Origin: Streptomyces stelliscabiei
Lineage (GTDB): Bacteria > Actinomycetota > Actinomycetes > Streptomycetales > Streptomycetaceae
Reading direction: 5' to 3'
Assembly: GCF_014873495.1 (NCBI RefSeq)
Contig: NZ_JADBGF010000001.1
Location: 4,898,001 to 4,962,000, forward strand
DNA: 64,000 nt
Shown one piece after another: positions 43,062 through 50,581 of the stretch (position 1 is the stretch's first letter; the number at the start of each line of letters is the position of its first letter). Position numbers and translations under genes: made by a program. The notes under the pieces are model-generated. The model was not told the DNA's origin. It saw nothing but the letters and a program-made list of their open reading frames with translations, and searched no databases.

Positions 43062-43942
43062 TAGGAGAGTGTCAGGTCCGTCGTGATGGTTTCCCAGAGG
43101 GCGTTGAACCATTGCTGGGACTGATCGACGAAGGCCGCGTCGCGGGGTCCCGTCTCCTTCTCGAAGGAGAACAGGAGCGACTGGGTGCCGAAGGCGTCGT
43201 ACATCTGAAGGGGGCCGTCCTCCATCTGCTCCTCGCGCTGCATGAGCATGTAGTAGGCGATCAGGGCCTCCTGGCCGTTGAGGAGGTACAGCTTGACGGG
43301 CGGGGTGAAGGGGAGGGCGCGGAAGGTGACGCGGACGTCGAGCTGGTGGGACGTGCGCAGGGCCAGGAGGTTGTGGCGCAGGACGCGGATCTGGGCGTTG
43401 CGCTGGTCGAGCCAGCGCTTGTGGACCGGGTCCTCGTCGTCCGTGCCCCGCCCCTCCACCGGGACCGGGAACGCCAGGTTGATCTTCCGGGAGGGCAGGA
43501 GGATGCGTACGTCGATGGACTCGGGACGCATCGTGCCCTCGTGGATGCGGCGCACCGGTTCGCCGAGGGCCAGCATCAGGGTCTCGGCGGTGAGGCAGGC
43601 CGCGTCGACGCGGACGTGCGGCGCGGAGAAGGCCGCGGCGAGGCGGGGGCCGAGGCCCACCATCGTGGACTGCGGTGCGTCCCTCGCGGGGTGGAGTGCC
43701 TCGGCGACCCTGGGCGGGCTCCCCTTGCTCACGTTGCTCAGCAGCCCGTCCTCCTGCAGGGCACGCAGCGCCTGACGGACCGGGCCGCGCTCCACGCCGA
43801 ACTCCTCCGCCAGTTCGGCCTGGGTGGGCAGGCGCTCGCCGGGCCTGAGCTCGCCGCTGCGGATACGGTCCCGCAGGGTGTCGGCGATCTCCTGGGACGA
43901 GAGCTTTCTGCTGCCGTTCACTGCAACGTTCTCCTGAGTCAC
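43061..43942 (-). CDS. devA: GntR-family developmental regulator DevA
   Basis: 293 aa from the GTG at 43942 ('VTQENVAVNGSRKL'). Winged HTH 'IADTLRDRIRSGELRPGERLPTQAELAEEFGVERGPVRQALRALQEDGLL'. The C-terminal domain (~90-293) includes 'TFRALPFTPPVKLYLLNG', shared with DevE. In S. coelicolor devA is needed for aerial hyphae/sporulation and is autoregulated. Here the upstream block 43943-44058, with a 17-bp palindrome, is nearly the same as that of devE. Confidence 0.93.
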   Translation of the reverse strand: MTQENVAVNGSRKLSSQEIADTLRDRIRSGELRPGERLPTQAELAEEFGVERGPVRQALRALQEDGLLSNVSKGSPPRVAEALHPARDAPQSTMVGLGPRLAAAFSAPHVRVDAACLTAETLMLALGEPVRRIHEGTMRPESIDVRILLPSRKINLAFPVPVEGRGTDDEDPVHKRWLDQRNAQIRVLRHNLLALRTSHQLDVRVTFRALPFTPPVKLYLLNGQEALIAYYMLMQREEQMEDGPLQMYDAFGTQSLLFSFEKETGPRDAAFVDQSQQWFNALWETITTDLTLS

Positions 43943-44058
43943 GACCAAACGGTACAACTCTCACCCATCTTTGGGGAGTTCACCGCAAGGTGGTTATAAA
44001 CCTAGACCAAATGGGAACCATTTAAACGAAGTTGGTTGCCAACTTTCTCAAGTTGGCA
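43943..44058 (-). promoter_or_regulatory. devA upstream block, homologous to the devE block
   Basis: Aligns without gaps to 45260-45375. Shared parts include the start-proximal cacga.caaac, ccatctttggg, aaggtggttat and the 17-bp palindrome AAGTTGGTTGCCAACTT (44029-44045), 87 bp from the start codon in both genes. In devA a further arm makes TGCCAACTT-tctc-AAGTTGGCA (44037-44058). Confidence 0.9.
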
Positions 44059-44115
44059 GAGGTACCGACTCTCACCGGCCCCCTGGTCACCCAGCCCCTC
44101 GGAGGAGGTACCACC

Positions 44116-44307
44116 ATGCCCGCTGCCCTCGCCCTCGCCTCCGCCCTCGTCGTCGTCGCCCTCCAGCGCTTCGTCGAGTGGCGCTACGGCACCATGGGAG
44201 TCATCGGCCTGCTGTTCCTCACGATCGGACTGAAGGCCAACAACCACACGTGCAGCTCGATCGGCGCGGTCATCCTCGCGCTGATGTTCGCCGGACCCGC
44301 GATGTGA
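44116..44307 (+). CDS. small membrane protein between devA and devE
   Basis: 63 aa; ATG at 44116 after a strong GGAGGAGG. Two predicted helices: 'MPAALALASALVVVALQRF' and, after 'VEWRYG', 'TMGVIGLLFLTIGLKANNHTCSSIGAVILALMFAG'. It is divergent from devA, and the 17-bp palindrome lies between them, so it may share control. Family and function unknown, but conserved at this position (SCO4189). Confidence 0.88.
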   Translation: MPAALALASALVVVALQRFVEWRYGTMGVIGLLFLTIGLKANNHTCSSIGAVILALMFAGPAM

Positions 44308-44347
44308 GGCGAGAACGCCCGCTGCCCGTGAGCGGGCGGCACGACCC

Positions 44348-45259
44348 TCAGGTCGTGAGCAGCAGGTCCGAACTGATGGTCTCCCACAGGGCGTTGAACC
44401 ACAGGCCGGACTGCTCGACGAAGGTCGTGTCCCGCGGGGCCGCGGCCGCGTTCCGTTCGAACGCGAACAGCGTGGACTGGGTCCCCTCGGCGTCGTACAT
44501 CTCCAGCTGCTCGCTGTCCACCTCGGCCTCCTTCCGCTGGACCGTGTAGTACGCGAACAGCGCCTCGCGGCCGTTGAGCAGATACAGCTTCACGGGCGGT
44601 GTGAAGGGCAGCGCGCGGAAGGAGACACGGACGTCGATGCCGTGCGTGGACCGCAGGGCCAGCAGGTTGTGCCTGAGGACCTGCCCCTGCGCGTTGCGCT
44701 GGGCGAGCCAGCGGCGCTGCAGCCGGCCGTCGACCGAGGCGTCCACCGGGGTCGGGAAGGCCAGCGGGATGTCCCGGCTGGGCAGCATCACCCGGACATC
44801 GACCCTGGCCGGATTTATGCGCCCCGCGTGAATCTCGCGCAACGACTCACCCACGGCGAGCGTGAGGGACACGGACGTCAGACACAGGGCGTCGATCCGC
44901 ACATGCGGGGCCGCGAAGGCGGCGGACACGCGCGGGCCGAGTTCCACCATCGTGGGCCGCGGGGCCGCTTCCGGCCCGCCGACGGCCGCCGTTCCCAGGC
45001 CCGCGGCGACGGTCGCCGGACTGCCCTTGGAGACATTGGTGAGCAGGTGCTCCGACTGAAGGACGCGCAGGGCCTGCCGTACGGCCCCGCGCTCCACGCC
45101 GAACTCGTCGGCCAGCTTCGCCTGTGTGGGCATGCGCTGTCCCGGTCGCAGCTCGCCGGACCTGATCCGGCCGCGCAACACGTCGGCCACCTCGTGGTGT
45201 GACCTCTGGGGCCGCTGTGACGACTTCCGCCCATCGACGGCCGTGCGTTCCCGCTCCAC
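44348..45259 (-). CDS. devE: GntR-family regulator DevE (DevA paralogue)
   Basis: 303 aa from the GTG at 45259 (two codons after an upstream TTG). HTH 'VADVLRGRIRSGELRPGQRMPTQAKLADEFGVERGAVRQALRVLQSEHLL'. The C-terminal domain shares long blocks with DevA (e.g. 'SFRALPFTPPVKLYLLNGRE', 'FVEQSGLWFNALWETIS'). S. coelicolor devE (SCO4188) is a described duplicate of devA with a distinct developmental role. No devB-like partner follows it. Confidence 0.92.
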   Translation of the reverse strand: MERERTAVDGRKSSQRPQRSHHEVADVLRGRIRSGELRPGQRMPTQAKLADEFGVERGAVRQALRVLQSEHLLTNVSKGSPATVAAGLGTAAVGGPEAAPRPTMVELGPRVSAAFAAPHVRIDALCLTSVSLTLAVGESLREIHAGRINPARVDVRVMLPSRDIPLAFPTPVDASVDGRLQRRWLAQRNAQGQVLRHNLLALRSTHGIDVRVSFRALPFTPPVKLYLLNGREALFAYYTVQRKEAEVDSEQLEMYDAEGTQSTLFAFERNAAAAPRDTTFVEQSGLWFNALWETISSDLLLTT

Positions 45260-45375
45260 GAACAAACACTACAACTTCTCGCCATCTTTGGGCAGTTCGT
45301 GGGAAGGTGGTTATGAGACGACTCCAAGAGGACATAAGTAAGGTGAAGTTGGTTGCCAACTTCCCCAACATGGTC
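45260..45375 (-). promoter_or_regulatory. devE upstream block with 17-bp palindrome
   Basis: Same elements as at devA in the same order: ccatctttggg, aaggtggttat, then AAGTTGGTTGCCAACTT at 45346-45362, again 87 bp from the start codon. Preserved spacing argues for function rather than chance. Confidence 0.9.
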
Positions 45376-45457
45376 AAACCTTGGGACTGTTGGTGACACC
45401 GAGACCGACCGATCGACCTCCCCTCCGGAGGGGAGCCGGGAGTCCGACCGGTCCGCA

Positions 45458-45492
45458 CAGCCACAACTGAATGGATCAGCCACAACTGAATG
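45458..45492. repeat. 16-bp direct repeat upstream of the devE promoter
   Basis: cagccacaactgaatg at 45458-45473 and 45477-45492, plus a partial ccacaactgaa at about 45504. Confidence 0.7.
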
Positions 45493-45556
45493 CGCAGCCA
45501 CAACCACAACTGAACAGCTACGGATTCCGCACACACGCACACACACCACGAAAGGT

Positions 45557-46846
45557 TCAGAAGATGTCCGGGCACCACGGTCGCCTGGACGTCCGCAGCA
45601 GGGCGTCGGCTACGGAGGCGGCGCCCTTCCGCTGTTCCCGGACCCGGCCGAGCGCGCCGAGCCGTACGGCCGACTCGTCGCCCAGCCACAGCGCCGCCAG
45701 GTCCGAGGCCTCCAGCACGAGGTCCCCGTCCTCGCTCGTCGGCACACAGCTCGCGCCGTCCGGGCCCGCGTCCAGGCGGTAGCGCCCGTCCGCGAAGCCG
45801 CCCGCGTCGACGACCTCCAGCACCAGCGTCCCGGTCCCGGCGTACGTACGCGTCTCCAACGCCCGTACGACGTCCAGGATCCGCACCCACAGCCAGTCCG
45901 CCTGCGTGGTGACGCTCACGGCGCGCGGGTCGGGGAAGAAGTGCGGCAGCAGGTCGTCGGGGGCCCGCCAGCCGGACTTGACCTTGGTGATCCAGTCGAT
46001 CGAGCAGAGGTAGTGCCACAGGGCGCGCTCGGCGGCCGGGGTCGTCGCGATCAGCCAGTTGACGTCGGCCGTGTTCTGCGGCTGCTTCATCTGCCAGCTG
46101 TCGTCCGCCTCGTACGAGACGAGCCCCTCGACCTCACCGGCCGCCGAGCGGTACACCGCGTAGAACGGGTCGGTCCAGGAGGAACTGGTCCGCAGGTCAC
46201 CCGTGTTGACCCGCCACCAGCGCTCGTCGCGGCTCACCGCGCCCGGCTGGGCGTGGCGCAGGCGGTCGTGGAGGGCGGGGCCGAGGGCGCGTACGGCCGC
46301 GCCGTCGACGAGATCGACCCGGCCGCCGTCCGCCGGGCCGGACCAGCGGGGGTCCAGGCCGGTGCGGGGGACGTCGACGGTCCACTCGGTGGTCCAGGTG
46401 GCGGGGCCGAAGCCGTAGCGGCCGTAGATCGGGTACTCGGCGGCGATCAGGGTGGCGACGACGTCGCCGCGTTCCTTCGCGGCGGTGAGGTCCTGGGCCA
46501 TCATCCGGGTGAGGAGGCCCCGGCGGCGGTGGGTGGGGCTGACCGTGACGTTCGAGATGGCGTCGGCGGGGACGGTCCGGCCGCCGACGACCGTCAGTTC
46601 CTGGGGGAACGAGCGGAAGGTCGCGACCACCTGGGCGGTGTCGGTGGGGGTGAGGGGGGTGTGGGCGCGTGACGCGTCCAGCGCGGCGAGGGTGCGGGAC
46701 GGCTCGATGTGGGACGAGCGGTCCTTGAGCTCCTGGGGGGAGAGGGGTTCCGGGGGGCGGAGGAATCCGGTGTTCAGGGCGTTCAGCCAGGCCGGGATCT
46801 CGTCCTCGGTGACGGGGCGTACGGCTATGTCGTGGGAGGAGCTCAT
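45557..46846 (-). CDS. Eis-like GNAT acetyltransferase
   Basis: 429 aa. Two GNAT-related halves and a C-terminal sterol-carrier-like domain, the Eis layout: 'VRPVTEDEIPAWLNALNTGF', CoA loop 'VTVSPTHRRRGLLTRMMAQDL', 'EYPIYGRYGFGPAT', and the end 'LGRVREQRKGAASVADALL...PWCPDIF' whose carboxylate acts as base in Eis. Eis enzymes multiply acetylate amines, including aminoglycosides; substrate here unknown. Confidence 0.93.
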   Translation of the reverse strand: MSSSHDIAVRPVTEDEIPAWLNALNTGFLRPPEPLSPQELKDRSSHIEPSRTLAALDASRAHTPLTPTDTAQVVATFRSFPQELTVVGGRTVPADAISNVTVSPTHRRRGLLTRMMAQDLTAAKERGDVVATLIAAEYPIYGRYGFGPATWTTEWTVDVPRTGLDPRWSGPADGGRVDLVDGAAVRALGPALHDRLRHAQPGAVSRDERWWRVNTGDLRTSSSWTDPFYAVYRSAAGEVEGLVSYEADDSWQMKQPQNTADVNWLIATTPAAERALWHYLCSIDWITKVKSGWRAPDDLLPHFFPDPRAVSVTTQADWLWVRILDVVRALETRTYAGTGTLVLEVVDAGGFADGRYRLDAGPDGASCVPTSEDGDLVLEASDLAALWLGDESAVRLGALGRVREQRKGAASVADALLRTSRRPWCPDIF

Positions 46847-46966
46847 GGGGCCACGCTAGGGGGCGGCCCGCGGTGTGTCTCGGGGATTTTCCCGCCCCGC
46901 CGGTGCGGGGAGGCGGGGCTTCTCGCGCGGTTCCCCCGCGCCCCTGGAAGGGCGCGGGGTCCGGCG

Positions 46967-47584
46967 TCAGGTGAGCAGATCGTCCACCTGGGCCTCGCCC
47001 TCCCGGTAGCGGCGGGCGATCTCGGCGCTGCAGTCGTCCGCGGTGCGCTGGAGGCGCTGGCGGCGGCCGGAGATCTGCTGCTCGTGGTGGACGAGACGGG
47101 CGAGACCGACGGTGAGTTCGTCGTCGGTACGGGCCCGGAGGTCGGAGAGTTCGACCTCGTCCAGCATCTCGGCGGCGAGCCGGCGGTACTCCTCGCCGTA
47201 CGGCGTGCCCACGGTGACGTGCCGGGCCGAGGAACGGTGCCGGGCCGGGGCGTCCGTGAGGATCGCCGAGAGGCGGTCCACGAGCGCCGCCGGGTCCGCC
47301 GCGCCGCCCCGGCGGGCCAGTTCGGCACGCAGGATGTCGATACGGCCCTGGAGCAGCCGCCGCAGATAGCTGAGGTCGGCCTCGTCCCGCTGGGCGTCCC
47401 GGCGCAGAGTGCGCAGTTCGGGCAGCCGCAGCCGGGACAGTTCGTGCTCGGCCTGGTCCGGCGGCGGCAGCGGTGCGCTGTCCGTGCGCTGGACCGGTGG
47501 CCGGCGGATACCGGGGCCGGGCCCCGGGGTCGTACGGGTGGACGTCGCAGTCCCCGGGGGCTGCCCAAAACTCGATGTGCTCAT
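46967..47584 (-). CDS. rsiG: RsiG, c-di-GMP-responsive anti-sigma factor (WhiG)
   Basis: 205 aa from the ATG at 47584. It carries two copies of the c-di-GMP motif E(X)3S(X)2R(X)3Q(X)3D, exactly 100 residues apart: Glu68-Ser72-Arg75-Gln79-Asp83 and Glu168-Ser172-Arg175-Gln179-Asp183, each in a helix of a coiled-coil hairpin. RsiG of S. venezuelae binds a c-di-GMP dimer and then sequesters the sporulation sigma factor WhiG. The N-terminal ~45 residues are Pro/Thr-rich and disordered. WhiG itself is not in the window. Confidence 0.93.
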   Translation of the reverse strand: MSTSSFGQPPGTATSTRTTPGPGPGIRRPPVQRTDSAPLPPPDQAEHELSRLRLPELRTLRRDAQRDEADLSYLRRLLQGRIDILRAELARRGGAADPAALVDRLSAILTDAPARHRSSARHVTVGTPYGEEYRRLAAEMLDEVELSDLRARTDDELTVGLARLVHHEQQISGRRQRLQRTADDCSAEIARRYREGEAQVDDLLT

Positions 47585-47800
47585 GCGCCTCAACCGTCCC
47601 CTCGACCGGTGTGTGTGAGCATCGTGCCACTCTCTGTGGTCACTATGTGACCGAGTCCCCGCGATCCACCCCAGATGGGCGGTAATGGATCAATGAGAAA
47701 GACCGGGCAAAGCGCTCCGCAAACCCCGGTGATCACGGACCCCCCGTAAGAGGGACCCCCTCGCACACGGTTGATGGACGTCGGCGGCATGATGGTCGGC

Positions 47801-48226
47801 ATGCGTGCGGTGGTGCAGAGGGTCGACGGCGCGAGTGTCGTCGTCGACGGTGAGACGGTCGGCGAGATCCAGGGCGAGGGATTGTGCGTCCTCGTCGGGG
47901 TGACGCACGACGACACCAAGGAGAAGGCGGCGCAGCTGGCCCGCAAGCTGTGGTCCGTGCGGATGCTGCACGACGAGAGGTCGTGCAGCGATGTGGACGC
48001 GCCGTTGCTGGTGATCAGCCAGTTCACGCTGTACGGCGACGCGCGCAAGGGCCGTCGGCCCACCTGGAACGCGGCGGCGCCCGGCGACATCGCCGAACCG
48101 CTGGTGGAGGAGGTCGTCGCACAGTTGCGGGCCCTGGGGGCGACCGTGGCCACGGGGCGGTTCGGGGCGAGCATGCGGGTCGGGCTGACGAACGACGGGC
48201 CCTTCACGGTGCTGCTGGAGATGTAG
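47801..48226 (+). CDS. dtd: D-aminoacyl-tRNA deacylase
   Basis: 141 aa from the ATG at 47801 ('MRAVVQRVDGASVVVDGE'). Conserved catalytic motifs 'ISQFTLYGDARKGRRPTW' and 'LTNDGPFTVLLEM' (NxGPxT). It removes D-amino acids wrongly attached to tRNA. It is divergent from rsiG and converges on ygfZ. Confidence 0.95.
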   Translation: MRAVVQRVDGASVVVDGETVGEIQGEGLCVLVGVTHDDTKEKAAQLARKLWSVRMLHDERSCSDVDAPLLVISQFTLYGDARKGRRPTWNAAAPGDIAEPLVEEVVAQLRALGATVATGRFGASMRVGLTNDGPFTVLLEM

Positions 48227-48391
48227 GAAGCGGGGCCGCCGCGCGACGGGCGGCGGGGGCGGGGCAGGGGGGCGCAACCCGGCGCGCGAAGGCCGCCGGA
48301 CCCACCCGTCCGCCCTCGCGTCACCACGGAGCGTTTCGGAGCACCGCGGAGCGAAACCCCACCCGTACGGCCCATACAGCCCCTATGGCCC

Positions 48392-49357
48392 CTACGGCTC
48401 GACCACCGTCTCCTGTGCCGCCGCCGTCGTGTCCGCCATCAGCCGCGCGTCGACCGGCACGTTGCGCTTGATCAGCGCGAGGGCCACCGGGCCCAGCTCG
48501 TGATGGCGTACGGACGTCGTGATGAAGCCGAGCTTGCGGCCGTCGGGACCGTCGTCGGCGAGGCGGAGTTCCGCGCCGCGCGGCGGGAGGTGGACCTCGC
48601 TGCCGTCGAGGTGGAGGAAGACCAGACGGCGCGGGGGCTTGCCCAGGTTCTGGACGCGGGCGACGGTCTCCTGACCCCGGTAGCAGCCCTTCTGCAGATG
48701 CACCGCCGTGCCGATCCAGCCCAGCTCGTGCGGGATGGTGCGGTGGTCGGTCTCGAAGCCGAGGCGGGGGCGGTGGTGCTCGACCCGCAGCGCCTCGTAC
48801 GCGAGGAGACCCACCGCGGGGCCCGCCTTGTCCGCGTACGACTCCAGGTCGGCGCGCGGCAGGAACAGATCACGGCCGTAGGGGGTCTCGCGGACGACCG
48901 TGCCCTGCGGGATCCCGGTGATCGAACCGGCCGGAAGGTGGACGACGGCGACGTCGTCCGTCCGGTCGGCCACGTCGACCCGGTAGAAGAACTTCATCGA
49001 CTCCAGGTAGGCGAGCAGCGCCTGCTGGGTGCCGGGTTCGACATGGATCCAGACGGTGGTGCCGTCGTCGACCAGGTAGAGCGCGTGCTCGATGTGGCCG
49101 TTGGCGGAGAGGATCAGCGCCTCGGTGGCCTCGCCCGTGGGCAGTTCGCTGACGTGCTGGGTGAGCAGCAGGTGCAGCCAGCTGAGCCGGTCCTCGCCGG
49201 TGACGGTCAGGACGCCCCGGTGGGAGAGGTCGACGAATCCGGTGCCGTCGGCGAGGGTGCGCTGTTCGCGGAACAGGTCGCCGTAGTGCGCGGCGACACC
49301 TTCGTCCACCCCCTCGGCGGGGACGGCGCCGGGCAGGGACAGCAGAGGGCTTTTCAT
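48392..49357 (-). CDS. ygfZ: folate-binding protein YgfZ
   Basis: 321 aa. GcvT-like folate-binding fold with the family signature 'LQKGCYRGQE' (K-G-C-Y-x-G-Q-E). Further features are 'WLHLLLTQHVSELPTGEATEALILSANGHIEHALYLV' and the C-terminal 'LGPVALALIKRNVP'. It assists Fe-S cluster repair/assembly in a tetrahydrofolate-dependent way in E. coli. The stop codon region is close to dtd and the start is 10 bp from the nur stop. Confidence 0.94.
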   Translation of the reverse strand: MKSPLLSLPGAVPAEGVDEGVAAHYGDLFREQRTLADGTGFVDLSHRGVLTVTGEDRLSWLHLLLTQHVSELPTGEATEALILSANGHIEHALYLVDDGTTVWIHVEPGTQQALLAYLESMKFFYRVDVADRTDDVAVVHLPAGSITGIPQGTVVRETPYGRDLFLPRADLESYADKAGPAVGLLAYEALRVEHHRPRLGFETDHRTIPHELGWIGTAVHLQKGCYRGQETVARVQNLGKPPRRLVFLHLDGSEVHLPPRGAELRLADDGPDGRKLGFITTSVRHHELGPVALALIKRNVPVDARLMADTTAAAQETVVEP

Positions 49358-49366
49358 ACGCCAAGC

Positions 49367-49894
49367 CTACGACTCGGTAGTTGAACCCTTGGAGGTCGAT
49401 CCCTTGGAAACCGGTGCCCCGGGGGTAGATCCCCCGGAGGGCGATCCCTCGGAGGGCGATCCCTTGGCGCGCGCGGCCTTGCGCGAACAGTCCTGGCAGC
49501 GGCCGAAGATCGCGAAGTGCTTCATGTCGGTGTCGAAGCCGAACGTCTCGCGCAGCTTGGCCGTGAAGTCGGCCGCCACCGACACGTCCGCCTCGATCAC
49601 GTCCGTGCAGTCCCGGCAGACGAGGTGGAGGTGATGGTGCCGGTCCGCCAGGTGGTACGTCGGCGCGCCGTGCCCCAGATGGGCATGGCTGACCAGCCCC
49701 AGCTCCTCCAGCAGCTCCAGGGTCCGGTAGACCGTCGAGATGTTGACCCCCGACGCCGTCTTCCGGACCTCCACGAGGATGTCGTCGGGGGTCGCGTGCT
49801 CCAGGGTGTCCACGGCTTCGAGCACGAGCTGCCGCTGCGGCGTCAGCCGGTAGCCGCGCTGCCTGAGGTCACTCTTCCAGTCGGTGCTCACCAC
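49367..49894 (-). CDS. nur: nickel-responsive Fur-family repressor Nur
   Basis: 175 aa, close to S. coelicolor Nur over residues 1-140. Ni-site ligands His70, His72 and His126, M-site ligands His33, His86, His88 and His90, and Cys pairs 93/96 and 133/136 are all present. Nur with nickel represses the Fe superoxide dismutase and nickel-uptake genes. The oddity is a ~31-residue Gly/Ser/Pro/Lys tail after Lys144, built from DNA repeats (see 49381-49471). As I recall the S. coelicolor protein it ends after a short tail. It starts next to the defence operon. Confidence 0.94.
   Translation of the reverse strand: MVSTDWKSDLRQRGYRLTPQRQLVLEAVDTLEHATPDDILVEVRKTASGVNISTVYRTLELLEELGLVSHAHLGHGAPTYHLADRHHHLHLVCRDCTDVIEADVSVAADFTAKLRETFGFDTDMKHFAIFGRCQDCSRKAARAKGSPSEGSPSGGSTPGAPVSKGSTSKGSTTES
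49381..49471. repeat. imprecise 9-15 bp repeats encoding the Nur tail
   Basis: gagg(g/t)cgatccctcgg-type units (e.g. ggagggcgatccctc, ggagggcgatccctt) and cccttggaggtcgatcccttgg-like variants in frame. They give the Gly-Ser-Pro/Ser-Lys-Gly-Ser-Thr text at the Nur C-terminus. Confidence 0.75.
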
Positions 49895-49903
49895 GGGTCC
49901 AGT

Positions 49904-50581
49904 CTAGGGCGGGCCGGGCGGGGTCGGGGGGTCCGCCGACAGGACACCGTTCAGCAGGGCGTCGGCGAGCACGGCGCGGTAGGCGCGGGTGGCGCGAGCG
50001 ATCTCGGTGTGCGCCTGGATCTTGTCATCGAGGGCGGCGAGCGTGGCACCGATGGTCTCCTGCTCGGCGGGCGGCGGCAGGACGACGGGCAGTTCGCCGA
50101 GGGTACGAATGCTCAGTGACGGGATCACGGAACCGGCCGTCCGGGTCCTGATCCACTCCTGTGCCGCCGCCGAGCTCAGAAAGGCGGCGAGATAAGCGGG
50201 CGGGACCATCGCCTTCCCGGGCAGCCGGAGCCGTACCAGGTTGGGGTGGAGCAGCCAGCCCGCATGTTCCCCGGTGACCAGTGCGCAACGGCCCACGGTT
50301 CCGGTGCGGGTAACCAGGATGTCTCCCTCGGCCAGCTGGTACTTCGCCAGCGTCCGCGCCCGGTCCCAGGGGATCGCCGGTACGGCGGCGGCCTTCCCCG
50401 CAGCGATCCGCAGGCCGTCCAGGTCTCGTGGCAGTACGACCGGGGTCCCACCGTCCACTTGAAGGTGACCCTTGTCCTCGGCTCGTGCCGCCGGGCCTGC
50501 GGTGATGGAGGCGCACAGGTCCCGCAGCGGGGCGCGCGACCAGCCCGGCGGCAGCGGTTCACCGGTATCGACACTCGTCAC
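49904..50581 (-). CDS. type I restriction S-subunit-like protein, single TRD
   Basis: 225 aa from the GTG at 50581, which overlaps the methylase stop (GTGA). One target-recognition domain ('GWSRAPLRDLCASITAG...LPRDLDGLRIAAG...YQLAEGDILVTRTGTVGRCALVTG') and one conserved helix 'PPPAEQETIGATLAALDDKI'. Classical HsdS has two of each, so this half-size subunit would act as a dimer. It gives sequence specificity to the methylase upstream. No hsdR is found next to it. Confidence 0.9.
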   Translation of the reverse strand: MTSVDTGEPLPPGWSRAPLRDLCASITAGPAARAEDKGHLQVDGGTPVVLPRDLDGLRIAAGKAAAVPAIPWDRARTLAKYQLAEGDILVTRTGTVGRCALVTGEHAGWLLHPNLVRLRLPGKAMVPPAYLAAFLSSAAAQEWIRTRTAGSVIPSLSIRTLGELPVVLPPPAEQETIGATLAALDDKIQAHTEIARATRAYRAVLADALLNGVLSADPPTPPGPP

